Made by a program: the position numbers and the translations under genes
Source: Ophthalmolycus amberensis
Lineage: Eukaryota > Chordata > Actinopteri > Perciformes > Zoarcidae
Direction: 5' to 3'
Assembly (NCBI GenBank): GCA_024529925.1
Contig: JAFEUB010000275.1
Coordinates: 537,223 to 601,222, forward strand
DNA length: 64,000 bases
The notes under the pieces: generated by a model
What the model saw: only the letters and a program-made list of their open reading frames with translations
Told to the model about the DNA's origin: nothing
The model's database searches: none
Shown: positions 22,740 through 63,263 of the stretch, piece by piece
How positions within the stretch are numbered: position 1 is the first letter of the stretch
How the letters are laid out: each line of letters starts with the position of its first letter

Positions 22740-23570
22740 GTTACATTTACTCAACCACTGTATTTAAGTACTTTTCACTATTTCTTTGACAGCAGTAGAC
22801 GTTGCAAAGTAAGATTTCAGATACAAAACCTGTCGACATATTTTAATATATGAAGAATTATTGAAGATTAAACTTGACAGCAGCAGATCTCTGGTCTCCA
22901 GTGTGACCATTGGAGGTGGACTCTGTGTTCATGATGCTTGGTGTTTAAACACAGTGAAAGTTGAAGGACAGTGTTTCCATGATGTCAAATTGTAATGTCA
23001 AGATGTCGGCCCAGAAAATTGTTTTGTTGCTGCTGGTTGACTTCCTCCTGATGCAAGTACAAAAGAAATGCACAGGAGTGCGCGAGTGTTTTTGTTTGGT
23101 TGTTTGTTATGTTATTATTGTGTAGAAAATGGGCTATAGCTGCATTTCATTGTGCAGAATGACAATACATTATCCTTGAATCCTTGAGTCCTTAACCCAA
23201 AAAATAGTTACAGTAAAATCAGCTCCACCTTAACTAGGCGCAACATAGAAATGCTGTGTAAATGTTTAATCATCATAATAATGTAACACTGACGGACACC
23301 ATTCTGCTGCAATTTAAGTACTTTTACTTTTGTTACTTTGAGTGCATTTTGCTGCTAATACTTCTATATCTAAGTAATCTTAGATTGGAATTTGTATACA
23401 TATTTTTACTTTAACCAACTAAAGTAAAGGATTTGTGTACTTCTTCCACAGTAAGTTTATGTACTGTACTTAATAGCAATTCTAGGTACTTCTATTTGAG
23501 TAATTCAATTTGATACTTTAATGCCACTCCATTTCAGAGAGATATGTTGTACTTTTTTACTTGCCTACAT
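22740..23570. repeat. Decayed ACTTAAGTA-type element cluster
   Basis: Repeated motifs of the kind TTTAAGTACTTTTCACT, AAGTACTTTTACTTTTGTTACTTTGAGTG and CTTCTTCCACAGTAAG recall the element at 3971-4653. Ends are not resolvable; there may be two overlapping copies. Confidence 0.45.
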
Positions 23571-23999
23571 TTATTTGACAGAAAACGACAATAGATTACT
23601 TTGCCCAGCACTATATGATACAGAAGACTAAATAGGCGTCACTAGCAGCTACAATCCTGCTTATGTTCATCTATTAGCGTAGTAGGCCTAATACATATCT
23701 TAAGTACATTTAGCTGTGATCCTTTTACTTGTAATGCAGGGATTTTACTGATAAAGGAGCATTGTGGTATCACTACTTTTACTCGTGTATGAATACTTGT
23801 TCCACCAGCAGCTTCAGGACAGGGAGTTGTGGTGACGACTTAGAATAAAAGAAAAGGAGATGTAGGCGGGACAGAGACAGAGAGACAGAAACTCAACCAG
23901 CAGGTTTTGCCGTTGACATTCTTCCCATTCTAGCTGAGCAACAATTTTCTTTTGACAATGATTCATTTGCTTGTACGGTGACAACCTGTGCCCAAATAC

Positions 24000-25300
24000 A
24001 CCTCTGATGCAGTTTCAGCCAGATCCACCCTCCCCTCCCTCCTCTCTGTCATTCCTGTCATCCCTTAAAGAACTATTCTAAATATTCATTCACCAAATCA
24101 GTCTGACATGTTTTCATTGAACAGACAGGTGGATTTACGTTTATGTTGATGGCTACACAGTGAAAAAACATGTTGCTCTGTAGTTTCAGTCTGACCAGAG
24201 GTGTTTACCAAAGCTCAGGTTTCAGACCAAGCACTCCCAAAAGTGCAGGGGGGGGGGGGAATCAGCTGTTCTCCGCTGCTGGAAACTGGCTGGTGCAACA
24301 GTTTGTTTTGAGGTGTAATCTGAAAAGCTTGTCAGTACTGTAACTGGCTTAGACTAAAGTTACCCTGAGGGGAGATAAGCAGGCCTGTAATATCCCTGCA
24401 AGGACTGCTACGGATGTGGAACTCAATACAGTGTGAACCTTTTTTTTTTAATGACATTCTCTTTCCACATTGTATGACTGTTGTGCACATTGATTTCGCA
24501 CCAATTACTTCACTTATGTGGCATCCTGGATTCTCGCTATGTTTTCCACTAGCTTTTGTGTTGACCGATCAGTGGAGCTCTAAAAATCTACTAAACAGAA
24601 AACAATTAGTCAAAATGATAGAGGGAATAAGCCAAAACACATTTTTAGGGGTGATCAGTGCTGGGAAATAACCAAGTAGGCTACATTTAAAGTAGAACAT
24701 TTTCATTTAAATCAATGTCTGTTTGGTCACTATCGGTAACAACATGGTGATGGAGCCCACTGATGTAAGCCTTTGCATTTTGCAGTATTATGAGCCGGGT
24801 GTTTGTGGCAACACTGCTGGGAAAGGCGACACTGTTTGGATCTCTGGGAAGTGAGATCCACAAACACAGGCATCAAATATCATGATATTTTGACCAGATA
24901 CCGATGCTGTACGGTTGACCACTGGTGGTTTCACGTGATACACAATGAGATTGTTTGACATATAATCATCAGAGATGTGGACATAATGAGTGAGTGAGTG
25001 GTTAAAGGCAAATAATAGAAGAGCTAGACAGTCTGGTTAGTTCAGATGATGACATCATGTTATTGTCATGCAGCCTTTAAAACCAGGATAAGACTCATGC
25101 CATATTAGGACATGAAGATCTCATATCACGATAACTTTAACGACAGTTTTCAGGTGTACATTTGTCGTTTTCTTCTTTCCTACCGCACTAATCATCTCAT
25201 CGTCACTCCTCAGATTTATCCTCAGACCGTTTGGGTTGGGAACCACTGGACTAAACTACCTGATCACAACCAGCTCCACCTGAACCAGCTACGCCAGTAA
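24000..25300. other. Intergenic, nothing recognised
   Basis: No conserved reading frame. A G homopolymer lies at about 24249-24259. The block AGTGCTGGGAAATAACCAAG at 24657-24676 resembles the left edge of a dispersed fish repeat but has no partner end. Confidence 0.35.
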
Positions 25301-25339
25301 ACATTGATCATATTTAATAATACCAGTTATGTCACTTAT

Positions 25340-25470
25340 CTGCAGATGGACTACTTTTACTTTTGAAACTTTAAGTATATTTTGCGGACAATACTTTTAC
25401 GAGTTATACTTGTACCGGAGTACATCAACATATATTCAAGGAATTTCAGGAATACTTCTTCCACCGCTGG
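25340..25470. repeat. ACTTAAGTA-family fragment
   Basis: Contains GACTACTTTTACTTTTG, TTTAAGTATATTTTGC and the right-end-like ACTTCTTCCACCGCTGG. Only one end is recognisable, so this is a truncated copy. Confidence 0.5.
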
Positions 25471-25565
25471 TGACACACTGACAGTCAGCCTGTGAATGAA
25501 ATCGAGGCTTCAACGCTCTGACCACTTGTTGCCTCTGTTTTTCTCTAGCTGTGAGTCAAAAGCGG

Positions 25566-25690
25566 CTTCCTCATTGGTCCAACCCCGACTTGTCCCGCCT
25601 CCGAGGAAATCGCCATCTCATTGGCTGCACAGTCGGCTGGGAGCGGTGGGCCGATGGCCTTGATAATGAATATTCATGTCACTGGTCCTG
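25566..25690 (+). promoter_or_regulatory. mid1ip1: mid1ip1 upstream element: two inverted CCAAT boxes and an AT palindrome
   Basis: ATTGG (inverted CCAAT) occurs at 25573-25577 and 25620-25624, 47 bp apart. It is followed by the perfect palindrome ATGAATATTCAT at 25666-25677, which resembles a paired octamer half-site arrangement. The block lies about 540-650 bp upstream of the predicted transcription start. NF-Y and POU binding are inferences from the motifs. Confidence 0.4.
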
Positions 25691-26144
25691 CTCGGTCGGG
25701 GTCTCACCCATGGCTTGTCATCGGAACAGAATGTGGGCTGTGGTGATGTAACTCTCGGTTTCTTTCCCCGGAAGACAACTCATCGCACATAATCACGGCA
25801 CAGCAATGTTTGTTCGGGATGTTGATAAGTCAGTGGATAGCTGTTGTAGATTTATTTTGGATCTGCACTCTATGGAGTTGGATTAAACACCTTGCTGTCA
25901 TTTTGAAGCCACTCCTCTTCAAAAAGAATGTGCCGAACCCCTGCGCTCTTCCGGGTGCTACTTCAGTTCATTTGGGTCCGGTTTGAACTGTAGAACTTGA
26001 CAAACAGGTCGTGGTACCGCCTTTAAATGAAGAAGAGCCAGCCTTTATAAATACGCACCGTTTCTTCCTGCAAACTAGAAACCACGACAAGCGCTCCGAA
26101 ACTCATCAGGGGCTGAAACTAAAGTCGCCTGATTTACAGAACAG

Positions 26145-26191
26145 CCAATCCGCGCTGCAGCATTACTGACAGGCAGACGCTCCTCTATAAA
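26145..26191 (+). promoter_or_regulatory. mid1ip1: mid1ip1 core promoter (CCAAT plus TATA)
   Basis: CCAAT at 26145-26149 and TATAAA at 26186-26191 sit in canonical order, which predicts a transcription start near 26215 and a leader of about 90 bases. A second TATAAA at 26046-26051 could serve an alternative start. Confidence 0.6.
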
Positions 26192-26305
26192 CCGATCAAC
26201 CCGGAATTAAAGCGGCGCACTCACAGAGGAGAAACAAACAAGACAAGAAACTCTGATCGCCTTCATTTTTGCTCCAAAAGAAGCAACAACAAAACTCTCG
26301 TCAAC

Positions 26306-26809
26306 ATGATGATGCAGCTGCCAGAATCCTACACCCAGAAGAACTCCCTCTTCTGCGCCATGAACCGCTTCATCGGCGCGGTCAACAACATGGACCAGAC
26401 CGTGATGCTGCCCACTATGCTGCGGGACGTCCCGCTGGAGGAGGACAGTGAGATGAGCTCCATGAAGTCGGACGAGGACGAGGGGGACATGTACAGCTAC
26501 TACCAGCTGCTCAAGTCCATCCGCTGTGACATCGAGTGGGGGCGGTGCGCGGCAGCCGACGAGAGGCGCAAGGAGAGCATGACGACCAGCCGCAAGAACT
26601 CGTCCATGTCCACCACCTCCACCGCGTCCACCGCGTCCACCGCGTCGATGTCGTCCGAGGAGGACGAGGAGGAGGACGAGGATTTGCAGAAGCAGTTCCA
26701 GTACCACCTGACCGGGCTGCAAGGGGTGCTGTCAAAGCTCACGCTGCAGGCCAACTTTCTCACCAAGCGCTACAAGCAGGAGCTCGGGATCGGGGGATGG
26801 GGCCAGTAG
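26306..26809 (+). CDS. mid1ip1: mid1ip1, MID1-interacting protein 1 (MIG12), intact single-exon CDS
   Basis: Encodes 167 residues in one exon. The THRSP/Spot14-family N-terminal block is intact (residues about 14-40: SLFCAMNRFIGAVNNMDQTV, then LRDVPL). The middle block reads MYSYYQLLKSIRCDIEWG (about 68-85), and the C-terminal block QYHLTGLQGVLSKL, then ANFLTKRYKQELG and a GxWG end. The linker (about 95-130) is low complexity: a nine-base TCCACCGCG repeat gives S-T-A-S-T-A-S-T-A-S, followed by an acidic SSEEDEEEDED run. In mammals the protein promotes polymerisation and activity of acetyl-CoA carboxylase and binds MID1 on microtubules. The start is the first of three consecutive ATGs; the family typically begins M-M. 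Human MID1IP1 is 183 residues; the difference lies in the linkers. Which teleost paralogue this is cannot be settled here. Confidence 0.95.
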   Translation: MMMQLPESYTQKNSLFCAMNRFIGAVNNMDQTVMLPTMLRDVPLEEDSEMSSMKSDEDEGDMYSYYQLLKSIRCDIEWGRCAAADERRKESMTTSRKNSSMSTTSTASTASTASMSSEEDEEEDEDLQKQFQYHLTGLQGVLSKLTLQANFLTKRYKQELGIGGWGQ

Positions 26810-27596
26810 CGCGCAGAAACTGACAGCGCACCGTTTTTTGTATTGGACTTCTCTTAATGGGCCTTTTACATTTTATTTTTTTTACTGCTGCTGTTACTAC
26901 TACTGATGAAATTTGTGGACAAACATGTGAATGGTAGATCAAAGAAAGGGGGCAGCTTATATCTCTTTATGTGGTATTATTGACTGCGGATGTGTCGATC
27001 CCGGGGGAATGCGTTTTGTGCACTTGACGCCCAACTCCTGTTTTGCACTACAACGTTTTGTACGCATCGCGTATTCCCCGTAACGCACAGATGAAACATA
27101 TTTAAAACCTGTTATTTAATGTATTATTTATTACTTCACGCTGTATAGTTTGAGAGCCCAAATGTTGTGCCGAAAGCCGGAGAAGGAGAGGACCGCATGA
27201 ACCCGCAGGGCCTGTCTGAACCGCCCCCACCTCTCTGAGGGGAGGGGGGGGGATACTGATGTAAGATTCTGCTTCCTGTTTGTGTCGCCGATGATGTCAG
27301 TGTGTTCAGACGGACGTGGCCCGTGTGTGTGTGATCGGTGCCCCCTTCGAGCCGGACGTGTCTGTGTCTTTAAACTTAGCTTTATGGAGGGAGGCAGATG
27401 CTCACTGCCTGTGATCTCCTAATGCCCTACATGGCCAATGAACCAGAATGGTGCCTCTGCATTAAGAATAATGAGAGGTTTCCAACAAGATGCTTTTGTT
27501 GTCATTGTCATTTACTTGCTATTGTTTGGACGTGTCCATCTGTCGAAAAGAACAAAAGCGTATGCACCTTCTGCACTGATATTTGTTTTCTAAAAA

Positions 27597-27602
27597 AATA
27601 AA
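27597..27602 (+). terminator. mid1ip1: mid1ip1 polyadenylation signal
   Basis: AATAAA about 790 bp after the stop codon. The intervening 3' UTR has no reading frame of interest, and no closer hexamer was noticed. Confidence 0.6.
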
Positions 27603-27619
27603 CTTTTCTATGAACTTAC

Positions 27620-30021
27620 TTCATTTGTCCTGCTGGTTTTTCATGAATGCAGTTTGGCTACATATTGAGCTTTATCCATCACAGAACAAAACTGAATGTG
27701 GAATGTGGTATTCACTGTACATATCCTCCATTGTGCAGCGTTAATACAGGAAATGCCTGACATATCACAGGTAGAAGCAATGTCAAAGAGGCACGTTCAT
27801 CTTGTGTGGCATAAAACATCTACAAAGCATAAAAATATAGTTGAAAACGAAATAGTTTTCCTTCAGGATCAAAGGTGTTTTACTATAAAATTCAGAAATG
27901 TCAAAAGACAAAGTTATACAGTACAAACTAACAACATGTTAGATCCACACAGAGACTGCATCTCTTCTTTAGTGTCTTCAGTTCTCTGCCCTCAGCTTAG
28001 AAAAACAGCTGTTTTCTAACAGTGGGAATTATTTAGCCCATGATTTCCAGGCAGCATTTAAACACCAAAGAGGCCTCAGCTGTTGGAGATAATGTCCAAC
28101 CACTGCACCAACTACAGCCCTGTTGACTAAGAACAATGTGACATGGAAGTATTATTGGCATCTGTCGTAACAAACCTCAAAACAATTAAGAAAAATCTAA
28201 ATCTGTTCGCAAAACCACAATTTGCATTCTAAAAATACAGTTCCTCCTCGAAGGTGGATTCAAAATACCTGCAGGTTGAGGAATGTTGCCTGTCAGCTTC
28301 AAGTGGCAACACCTTGAACCTTCTCAACTCCCAAAGTCAACAACCTGTGGAGGAGCGGCTGTTTGTTCAATAACCTTACATGTATGAGGCCATCTTGAAT
28401 ACTTGCAAAAGCCATGTTTTGCTTTAATTTCTCTCAATGTGTTTGTGTTAAATGATATTTCCCAGAATACACCGTAGCTGTGTTATAGAATGAAACAGTA
28501 AAAATGTGAACGGTACATCCAGTAAATAGTCTATGGATGGCAGTTATAAGTATGCACTCAGTAAGGACTGCTTTTTATTTTCAAATTTATATTTATTTTG
28601 AATGAAGATAGGTGTGTGCATGTTTGCATGCATGTGTTGTTTATGTTATATAGCTTGTCAGTTGAAAAAAAAAGAAATTACAGGTCTCCCTCATTGTCGT
28701 TTGCAACTGTCAGTGAAAGCATCAAATGGGGAAATGGGTGCAGCTGGAGTTTCAGAGTCATAACAGTGATACACACCCACATTTCACTTTCACTCTCTCT
28801 CTCTCACACACACATATTGTGAAATCCCCCCACATAATAAGGAGAGCACATGCAAATATGTCTGATTGAGAATGTTAATTTGCCTCCATTCAGTGGAAAG
28901 ACAACTGCAGAGGAAACAGAAAGTCACTTTAATAGAGCTCAATGTGCAGTGGACACACAACACTACAGTGAATAGTATACTGTAGTGTATAGCTTTATAA
29001 AGCTATACTGAAAATACCAATATTTGGGATACAATTTCTTGAAAAGATTTCTTAACACAGCTTCGTTTTCAAATATAGGATCCAATCTGTGAACATTTTT
29101 TCTGAATTATTTCATTACTTAAAATAACCCAAAAAAAATTGAGAAAAATAACTTCATTCATTTAAATACGGTCTAGTCTGTCTCTTTTCAGAGACAATAT
29201 TACAGACTCTGTAAATCCAGACAAAGTCTTATGAAGGCAGCAACACTCCCTAAACATCTTTAAGAAACACACCTTGAAAATTATTTTTGTTCCCTGATTC
29301 AGTGTTTACAGGAAATGCAGCCACAGCTGACGTAACAAATGCTGCATCTGACTGCATGAGGTCGCTGGTTTTTAAAAACATCCACTGAGATAACCTTATC
29401 ATTGACCTTGAGGTGAATGCCAGAGGCTATCGCCACTACCCATATCTCAACAGTGCTGGTGAGCTACCAAGAACGACACAGAACTTCCTCCTGAGGCCAT
29501 TTGTTAGTGTTTTATGATAATGAGTGCTGAATTAAGTTGCAGGAATTTTTGCAGTTTTTGACCGACGTTGGAGTAAAAAAGACAATATCTCCCATGTAGT
29601 GGAGTAGAAGTATAAAGCAGCAAAAACTGCAACTACTTAAGCAAAGTACCTAAACAAAACAAGTAAATGTATTTAGTTTCACTACTGAATGATGGTAAAA
29701 TCCCCCCTATAAAATCCACATAAAACACCCTACAAATAGCCTCTGGGAGGGGATTTCCCAACAATTTATAGTTGTTTATTTTTGTTGAAGTAAAGTACAA
29801 CACATATGCAGTGAGATTTAAAATGAATACAAACGTTTTAAAGCAGAGTTTAAATATACAAGTCCAAGTTTTGACTAACATCTGGCCCCTTCGACGACCT
29901 AACTCAGAACGGTCCTTTTTGTCCCTTTGAGCGCACGGTAGAAACAGGAAGTACAAGAGAAAGCTACAGCAAAACAAAAACAAATTGATGCTCAACCATC
30001 TAAATTACACGTTGTCTCAAA
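27620..30021. other. Intergenic DNA between mid1ip1 and the receptor gene
   Basis: No coding evidence on either strand. Short CT/CA runs lie at 28793-28815. An ACTTAAGTA-family remnant is suspected at about 29565-29690. A 120-codon minus-strand frame ending at 29633 has no family features and is taken as chance. The 29880-30020 stretch must include the receptor promoter; no TATA box is convincing. Confidence 0.4.
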
Positions 30022-58173
<28,152 letters not shown>

Positions 58174-58522
58174 GTAACGTGCACACACACACACCTGTAC
58201 TGCACATAAACTCTGCACTCCCTTGTTTTACTGCGTGTCAGCTTCACACGGCTATCTTATCTCCTCTCAACCCGTCACCCCCCTCCCGCTCTCTCTCTCA
58301 CCCTCCCTCCCCTGCTCCCTCTTATCTGAACTCTCTCGGAGCTTCACTTTCTCTGTACAGCAGCACGAACACCAGAATTGTGTGTGTGTGTGTGAGACTG
58401 TGTGAGACTGTGTGAGTGTGTGTATGTTGGAGGCACAGGGCATTTTATTGGCTCCTTTTAAAACCAAGGCTTCGTTGGCTGATGGTTCGGTGGGAGGAGG
58501 CGGGTGGTCCAGTAAATGATAT

Positions 58523-58836
<314 letters not shown>

Positions 58837-59354
58837 GCTACCCCTCCCTGCAGCGGAACCCGGTGTGATTGACAGGTCAGGGTTACTAAGTGATTAGCCG
58901 CAGCGGCTCTGCTTGTCGCCACGGCGATGTAGGCGGAGACACAGGTCAATTACAGGGTCAACGTCTCTCAAAGGCTCCGCTTAAACACTGCCCATCCCCC
59001 CCTGACCCACCCCCTCACCTCGCCTTCTCACCCTATCCTCCCCCCTTCACCTCTCCATCCATGGAGGTCCCCTCCCATACTCCCTCCCTGTGCGCCCCAA
59101 CTGTCGGCTGATGAAGATGACAAACTGCATCCTGTGCAAACCTCCCTCCCTCTCCTCCCTACCTCTTTCCCTCCCTTAATGTCACTTTCTCTTCCGCTCT
59201 TCCCTCTTTTTACGCTCCAAATGTCTTCGTTATAGCCCCCCTTTTTATTTCCACACGTCCTCGCTCCGTATTTCTCCTCCTGTGTTTTTATATCGTCGCC
59301 TCCCCACCACCTCCTCCCCCTCCACTTTTCCTCTTCTCTGCCACACAAAGCCCA

Positions 59355-59428
59355 GTCTCTCTCTCTCTCTCTCTCTCTCTCGCTCTCTCTCTCGCTCTCT
59401 CTGTCTCTCTCTCTGTCTCTCTCCCTCC
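59355..59428 (+). repeat. (CT)n microsatellite
   Basis: CT run with CG and TG interruptions, about 70 bp. Confidence 0.9.
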
Positions 59429-59550
59429 CTCCCCTTCTCTTGAGCAAACACGCTCTCGCTCGCTCACTCAGCTCCGCTCTGCTCTGCCTTTCTCCAGAGA
59501 GCGAACGAGGAGAAAACGGGAATGAATTGCTCTCGCGTAGTCGTCCTCCA

Positions 59551-59569
59551 CCCCCCCCCCCCCCCCCCC
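59551..59569 (+). repeat. C homopolymer
   Basis: About 19 consecutive C residues. Confidence 0.85.
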
Positions 59570-59831
59570 GCTCAGCAGCGCTGGCTGTGTGTATCTCCGG
59601 CTCCTATTAATTTGTTAGCCTCCCCTCCCTCCCCCCCCTCCCCTTCCCCTACTCACTCACCTCCCTCCCCCTGGCTCATATCCTCCTCTGCCTCCTCCCC
59701 TCTTTCTCCATCTCCCCCTCCTTCCTTCCCTCCCCTCCGCTGAGTGCTGGAGTGTGTAAAGTGTTTGTCACGGTGCCGTGCTGATGTCGCTGTGCTCTGC
59801 CGTGCGGAAGCAGCGCACAGCAGACAGCCTC

Positions 59832-59879
<48 letters not shown>

Positions 59880-60071
59880 CGGGTGGTTGGTTTCGTGTCA
59901 AGGCGAATGTGCAGTCGCTGCTTGTTGCCGCGTGTGCACGCACTTGTTTGTCCGCCACGACTTGAGTGTGTGCATTCGTGTGTCTGTTTGTGAGCATTCC
60001 TGTGTGTGCGTGCGTGCGTTTTTGTTTTGCGTGTGCATGCGTTTGTGTGTATGTGTGTGTGTGTGTGTGTG
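59832..60071 (+). repeat. GT-rich stretch
   Basis: Pure GT at 59832-59877, then GT/GCGT-rich DNA to about 60071 with TGCGTGCGTGCG runs. Confidence 0.85.
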
Positions 60072-60166
60072 TCTGAGTGGGGGATTATTTCTATCTGAGC
60101 TCCAAAGCCTCCTAAACAGGGCTTAGAGAGACGGCCCAGGGCAGCAGCTAAAGCCGTCGGTGCGAG

Positions 60167-60220
60167 CTCTCTCTCTCTCTCCCCCCTTTGCTCGCTCACT
60201 CTACATCTCTCCCCGCTGCT

Positions 60221-60283
<63 letters not shown>

Positions 60284-60330
60284 TTCTTCTTCTTTCTTTC
60301 TTTCTTTCTCTCTCTTTCTCTCTCCCTCTT
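60167..60330 (+). repeat. (CT)n and CTTT-rich tract
   Basis: CT runs at 60167-60180 and 60227-60280, then TTTC repeats to about 60330. Confidence 0.9.
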
Positions 60331-60599
60331 CTCTCCCTCTCGCTGCCATTTCTCCCATGCCCTGATCCATTGCGTTAATGCACAGACGCTCCCACACGCA
60401 AACACACTGTTGTTTTTTTGGCCCTCATCTGCCACCGCACACACAAAAACACGCACGGCCACACGCGCACCGACAGTCACACGCCACGCGCAATTTTAAT
60501 CTGTTCCAAATGCACACTGGTAAATGTGTTAATTCGACACCAGCTGTTGCGAATTGAAATGGGGAAAGCGCTCCTTACTTTTTCTTTGCTCGCTCGCTC

Positions 60600-60891
<292 letters not shown>

Positions 60892-61630
60892 GTTCTATGT
60901 GTGTACGTGTGGAAGCGTTGCCCGGGCACGACTACAGTTTTCACAGTCTGCTTCTCACATCGCCTCCCCTGTGTGCTTTATGGTGTGGGTGCGTGTTTGT
61001 TTACAAGGCTTGTCGAGAATTCCTACTGTGCGCGCCCGTACGCCTGTTTGCATAAATAAGCCCTCTCCCCGGAACCGAGCCGCCGATCGCTGGGGGCGCG
61101 TCACGGTTTGGCGTTGCTAGTGCTCCTCCTGGACAGCCCTGCTTATCTTTTACGAGGACGTTTACCCCCCCCACCCCACACCATTTGACACCAAGCGGGG
61201 AGAAACCGGCATCCCCATTTAGTGTCTTTTTTCTCTCCCCTCTTCTTGAAGGCTTTTTCTCTCGAAGCACTAAAGCCAGGCACATGGACAGGAGAGCTAG
61301 TTGTCTTTGAGCAATCAGGGTTACGTGCCCTGCAGAGCGGGTGCTTCAGCAGGGACAGATTGGCCCCGGCGGCGGGGGGCTCGAACCGGCCGGTGCGTCT
61401 ATAACCTTGGGTTCACCCTGTCGCTCCGGGGAGGCAGCTCGCATCCTCCCAGTTATTCCTGGTTCCCCCCCTCGATGCCGCGTGTGGGGTTTGTGGCGTG
61501 TATAGGCCTATACGTGCTTGCAGGGGATTTTTGCAAGGGCTCCCTACGGTGCCTAAGCCCCCCCACCCCCGCCGCCTTTCTCTGGAGGAGATCTGATTTC
61601 CCCCCTCCAAGCGAGCAGCGAGAACAAGAC

Positions 61631-61882
61631 AGTGTGTGTGCGCGTCTGTGTGCGCGTCTGTGTGCGCGTCTGTGTGCTGTGTCTGTGTGCGTGTGTCTGT
61701 GTGCGTGTGTGTGTGTGCGTCTGTGTGTGTGTGTGTGTGTCTGTGTGTGCGTCTGTGTGTGCGTCTGTGTGTGAGTCTGTGTGCGCGTCTGTGTGTGCGT
61801 CTGTGTGCGTGTGTGTGTGTGTCTGTGTGCGCGTCTGTGTGTGCGTCTGTGTGTGCGTCTGTGTGTGTGTCTGTGTGCTTTT
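61631..61882 (+). repeat. GTGTGCGCGTCT minisatellite
   Basis: About 250 bp of GTCTGTGTGCGC / GTCTGTGTGTGC units of 10-14 bp with small length changes. It encodes only low-complexity peptides in all frames and is not a gene. Confidence 0.9.
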
Positions 61883-62153
61883 TTGTGTGCGTCCGCACGC
61901 GCAACCCGGGCCAGGCAGACCTTCCCCATCTCCGCTCGGCGCTTTGAAAAACGAGGGAGGAAATCTCAGAGCAGCAGTTATTATTCATCCCTCAAAGCAA
62001 ACGGGGAGGAGGCGGGGGATGGGGAGGCGGAGGGAGGGATGCTCGGATGGAGGGAGGAAGAAAGAGAGAGCCAAACGGGAGGGATGAAGGGGGGGGGGGG
62101 GATACATTAACTCTTATCTCACTGTGTTCGGCATTCTGCATCCCAGGATGCTT

Positions 62154-62313
<160 letters not shown>

Positions 62314-62475
62314 GGCTTTCGCTTGCCTTTCTACACTCCCTTCCTTCCGTTCCTCGCCTCTCGGAATATCTCGCATTCAGCGTGCATAGATGTGTGTTAG
62401 TGCCTCGGTGTGTGCGTGTGTAGGCTGTTATGTGGTTTGTACTGTATACCCTAATGTATCTTATGGTGTGTTTCG

Positions 62476-63255
62476 TAGGGCTGGGCAAAAATATCGATAT
62501 AGCTTACTATCGCGATATTTGTTCAAACTATGGTGTATCGATATGTCCGAAACTCCAAATTCACAACATGGCGTCTCACAAGCAAGTGGCCGTATATTGT
62601 GATCCCGACTCATTCCTGCCGACACATGATGGATGTAGCCGTGTAGTGCCCAGGATTTACGAAGAGGTGACGAAACGTGTCATAACATGGCTCCCCCCTG
62701 CAGAGAGAGAGAGTAGCCCTGACATGCGATGTGTGGACGACTAGACCGCTGAGTCGAATGTTACGATGGCGTCACACCACCTCACGACACCACAGCACGA
62801 GAGTCGTACAGGCAGTGACATCGCGGAGTTACTGAAAACTGAACCTGGAGGAATGGGAATTAAATGGGAAGGACTGACAACTTTACTTAATGCACTTTAT
62901 TTCATATGGTGTTGATGGCATCTACATGTAAGTTAAGAGTGGTCAGTGACACAATAAGAAAAGAATACAGTATGTATTTTTATTTTTAAATGAAGTTCAT
63001 TTTAGTAAAAAAGGGTTCAGTGACACAATGACAATACAAAACACTTTGATGCAATTTGTCTGCTGAGTTATCAATATGGGATGTACGCATTAGACTATCC
63101 AGGTGGTACACAGCAAGTTGTATTTTCAGCTCTACTTTTAAATAAAAAAATGTATTGTATTTCTTTTTATTGCGTATTGCAATATATATATCGTATCGTG
63201 ACACGTGTATCGCGATACGCTTCGTATCGTGAGTGGCTTGCCAATACACAGCACT
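62476..63255 (+). mobile_element. Decayed hAT transposon with transposase remnant
   Basis: The left end reads TAGGGCTGGGCAA and the right end CACAGCACTA, whose complement TAGTGCTGTG matches 8 of 10. The flanks GTGTTTCG (62468-62475) and GTATTTAG (63256-63263) match 6 of 8, fitting an old 8-bp duplication. Subterminal regions are ATCGATA- and CGATACG-rich. The element is 780 bp and internally deleted. Confidence 0.7.
62567..62835 (+). pseudogene. hAT transposase fragment, frameshifted
   Basis: The frame from 62567 reads SFLPTHDGCSRVVPRIYEEV, then TKRVITWLPPAER. A +1 shift near 62710 continues as VALTCDVWTTR. V-P-x-x-Y-E-E-V and T-x-D-V-W-T-(S/T)-R are conserved blocks of hAT (Ac-type) transposases. 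The frame is lost soon after and no RNase-H-like core remains, so this copy cannot encode an active enzyme. Confidence 0.65.
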
Positions 63256-63263
63256 AGTATTTA

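Noticed and set aside
26207..26722. 171-codon minus-strand frame opposite mid1ip1
   Set aside because: It is the antisense shadow of the GC-rich mid1ip1 CDS; the sense strand matches a known family throughout.
29633..29995. 120-codon minus-strand frame with a hydrophobic N-terminus
   Set aside because: Signal-like start but then compositionally random; no family motif, and it is antisense to the presumed receptor promoter.
61413..62087. Long C-V-C-V / H-T-H-T frames around the GT minisatellite
   Set aside because: All frames on both strands are open because the repeat lacks stop codons; there is no coding signal.
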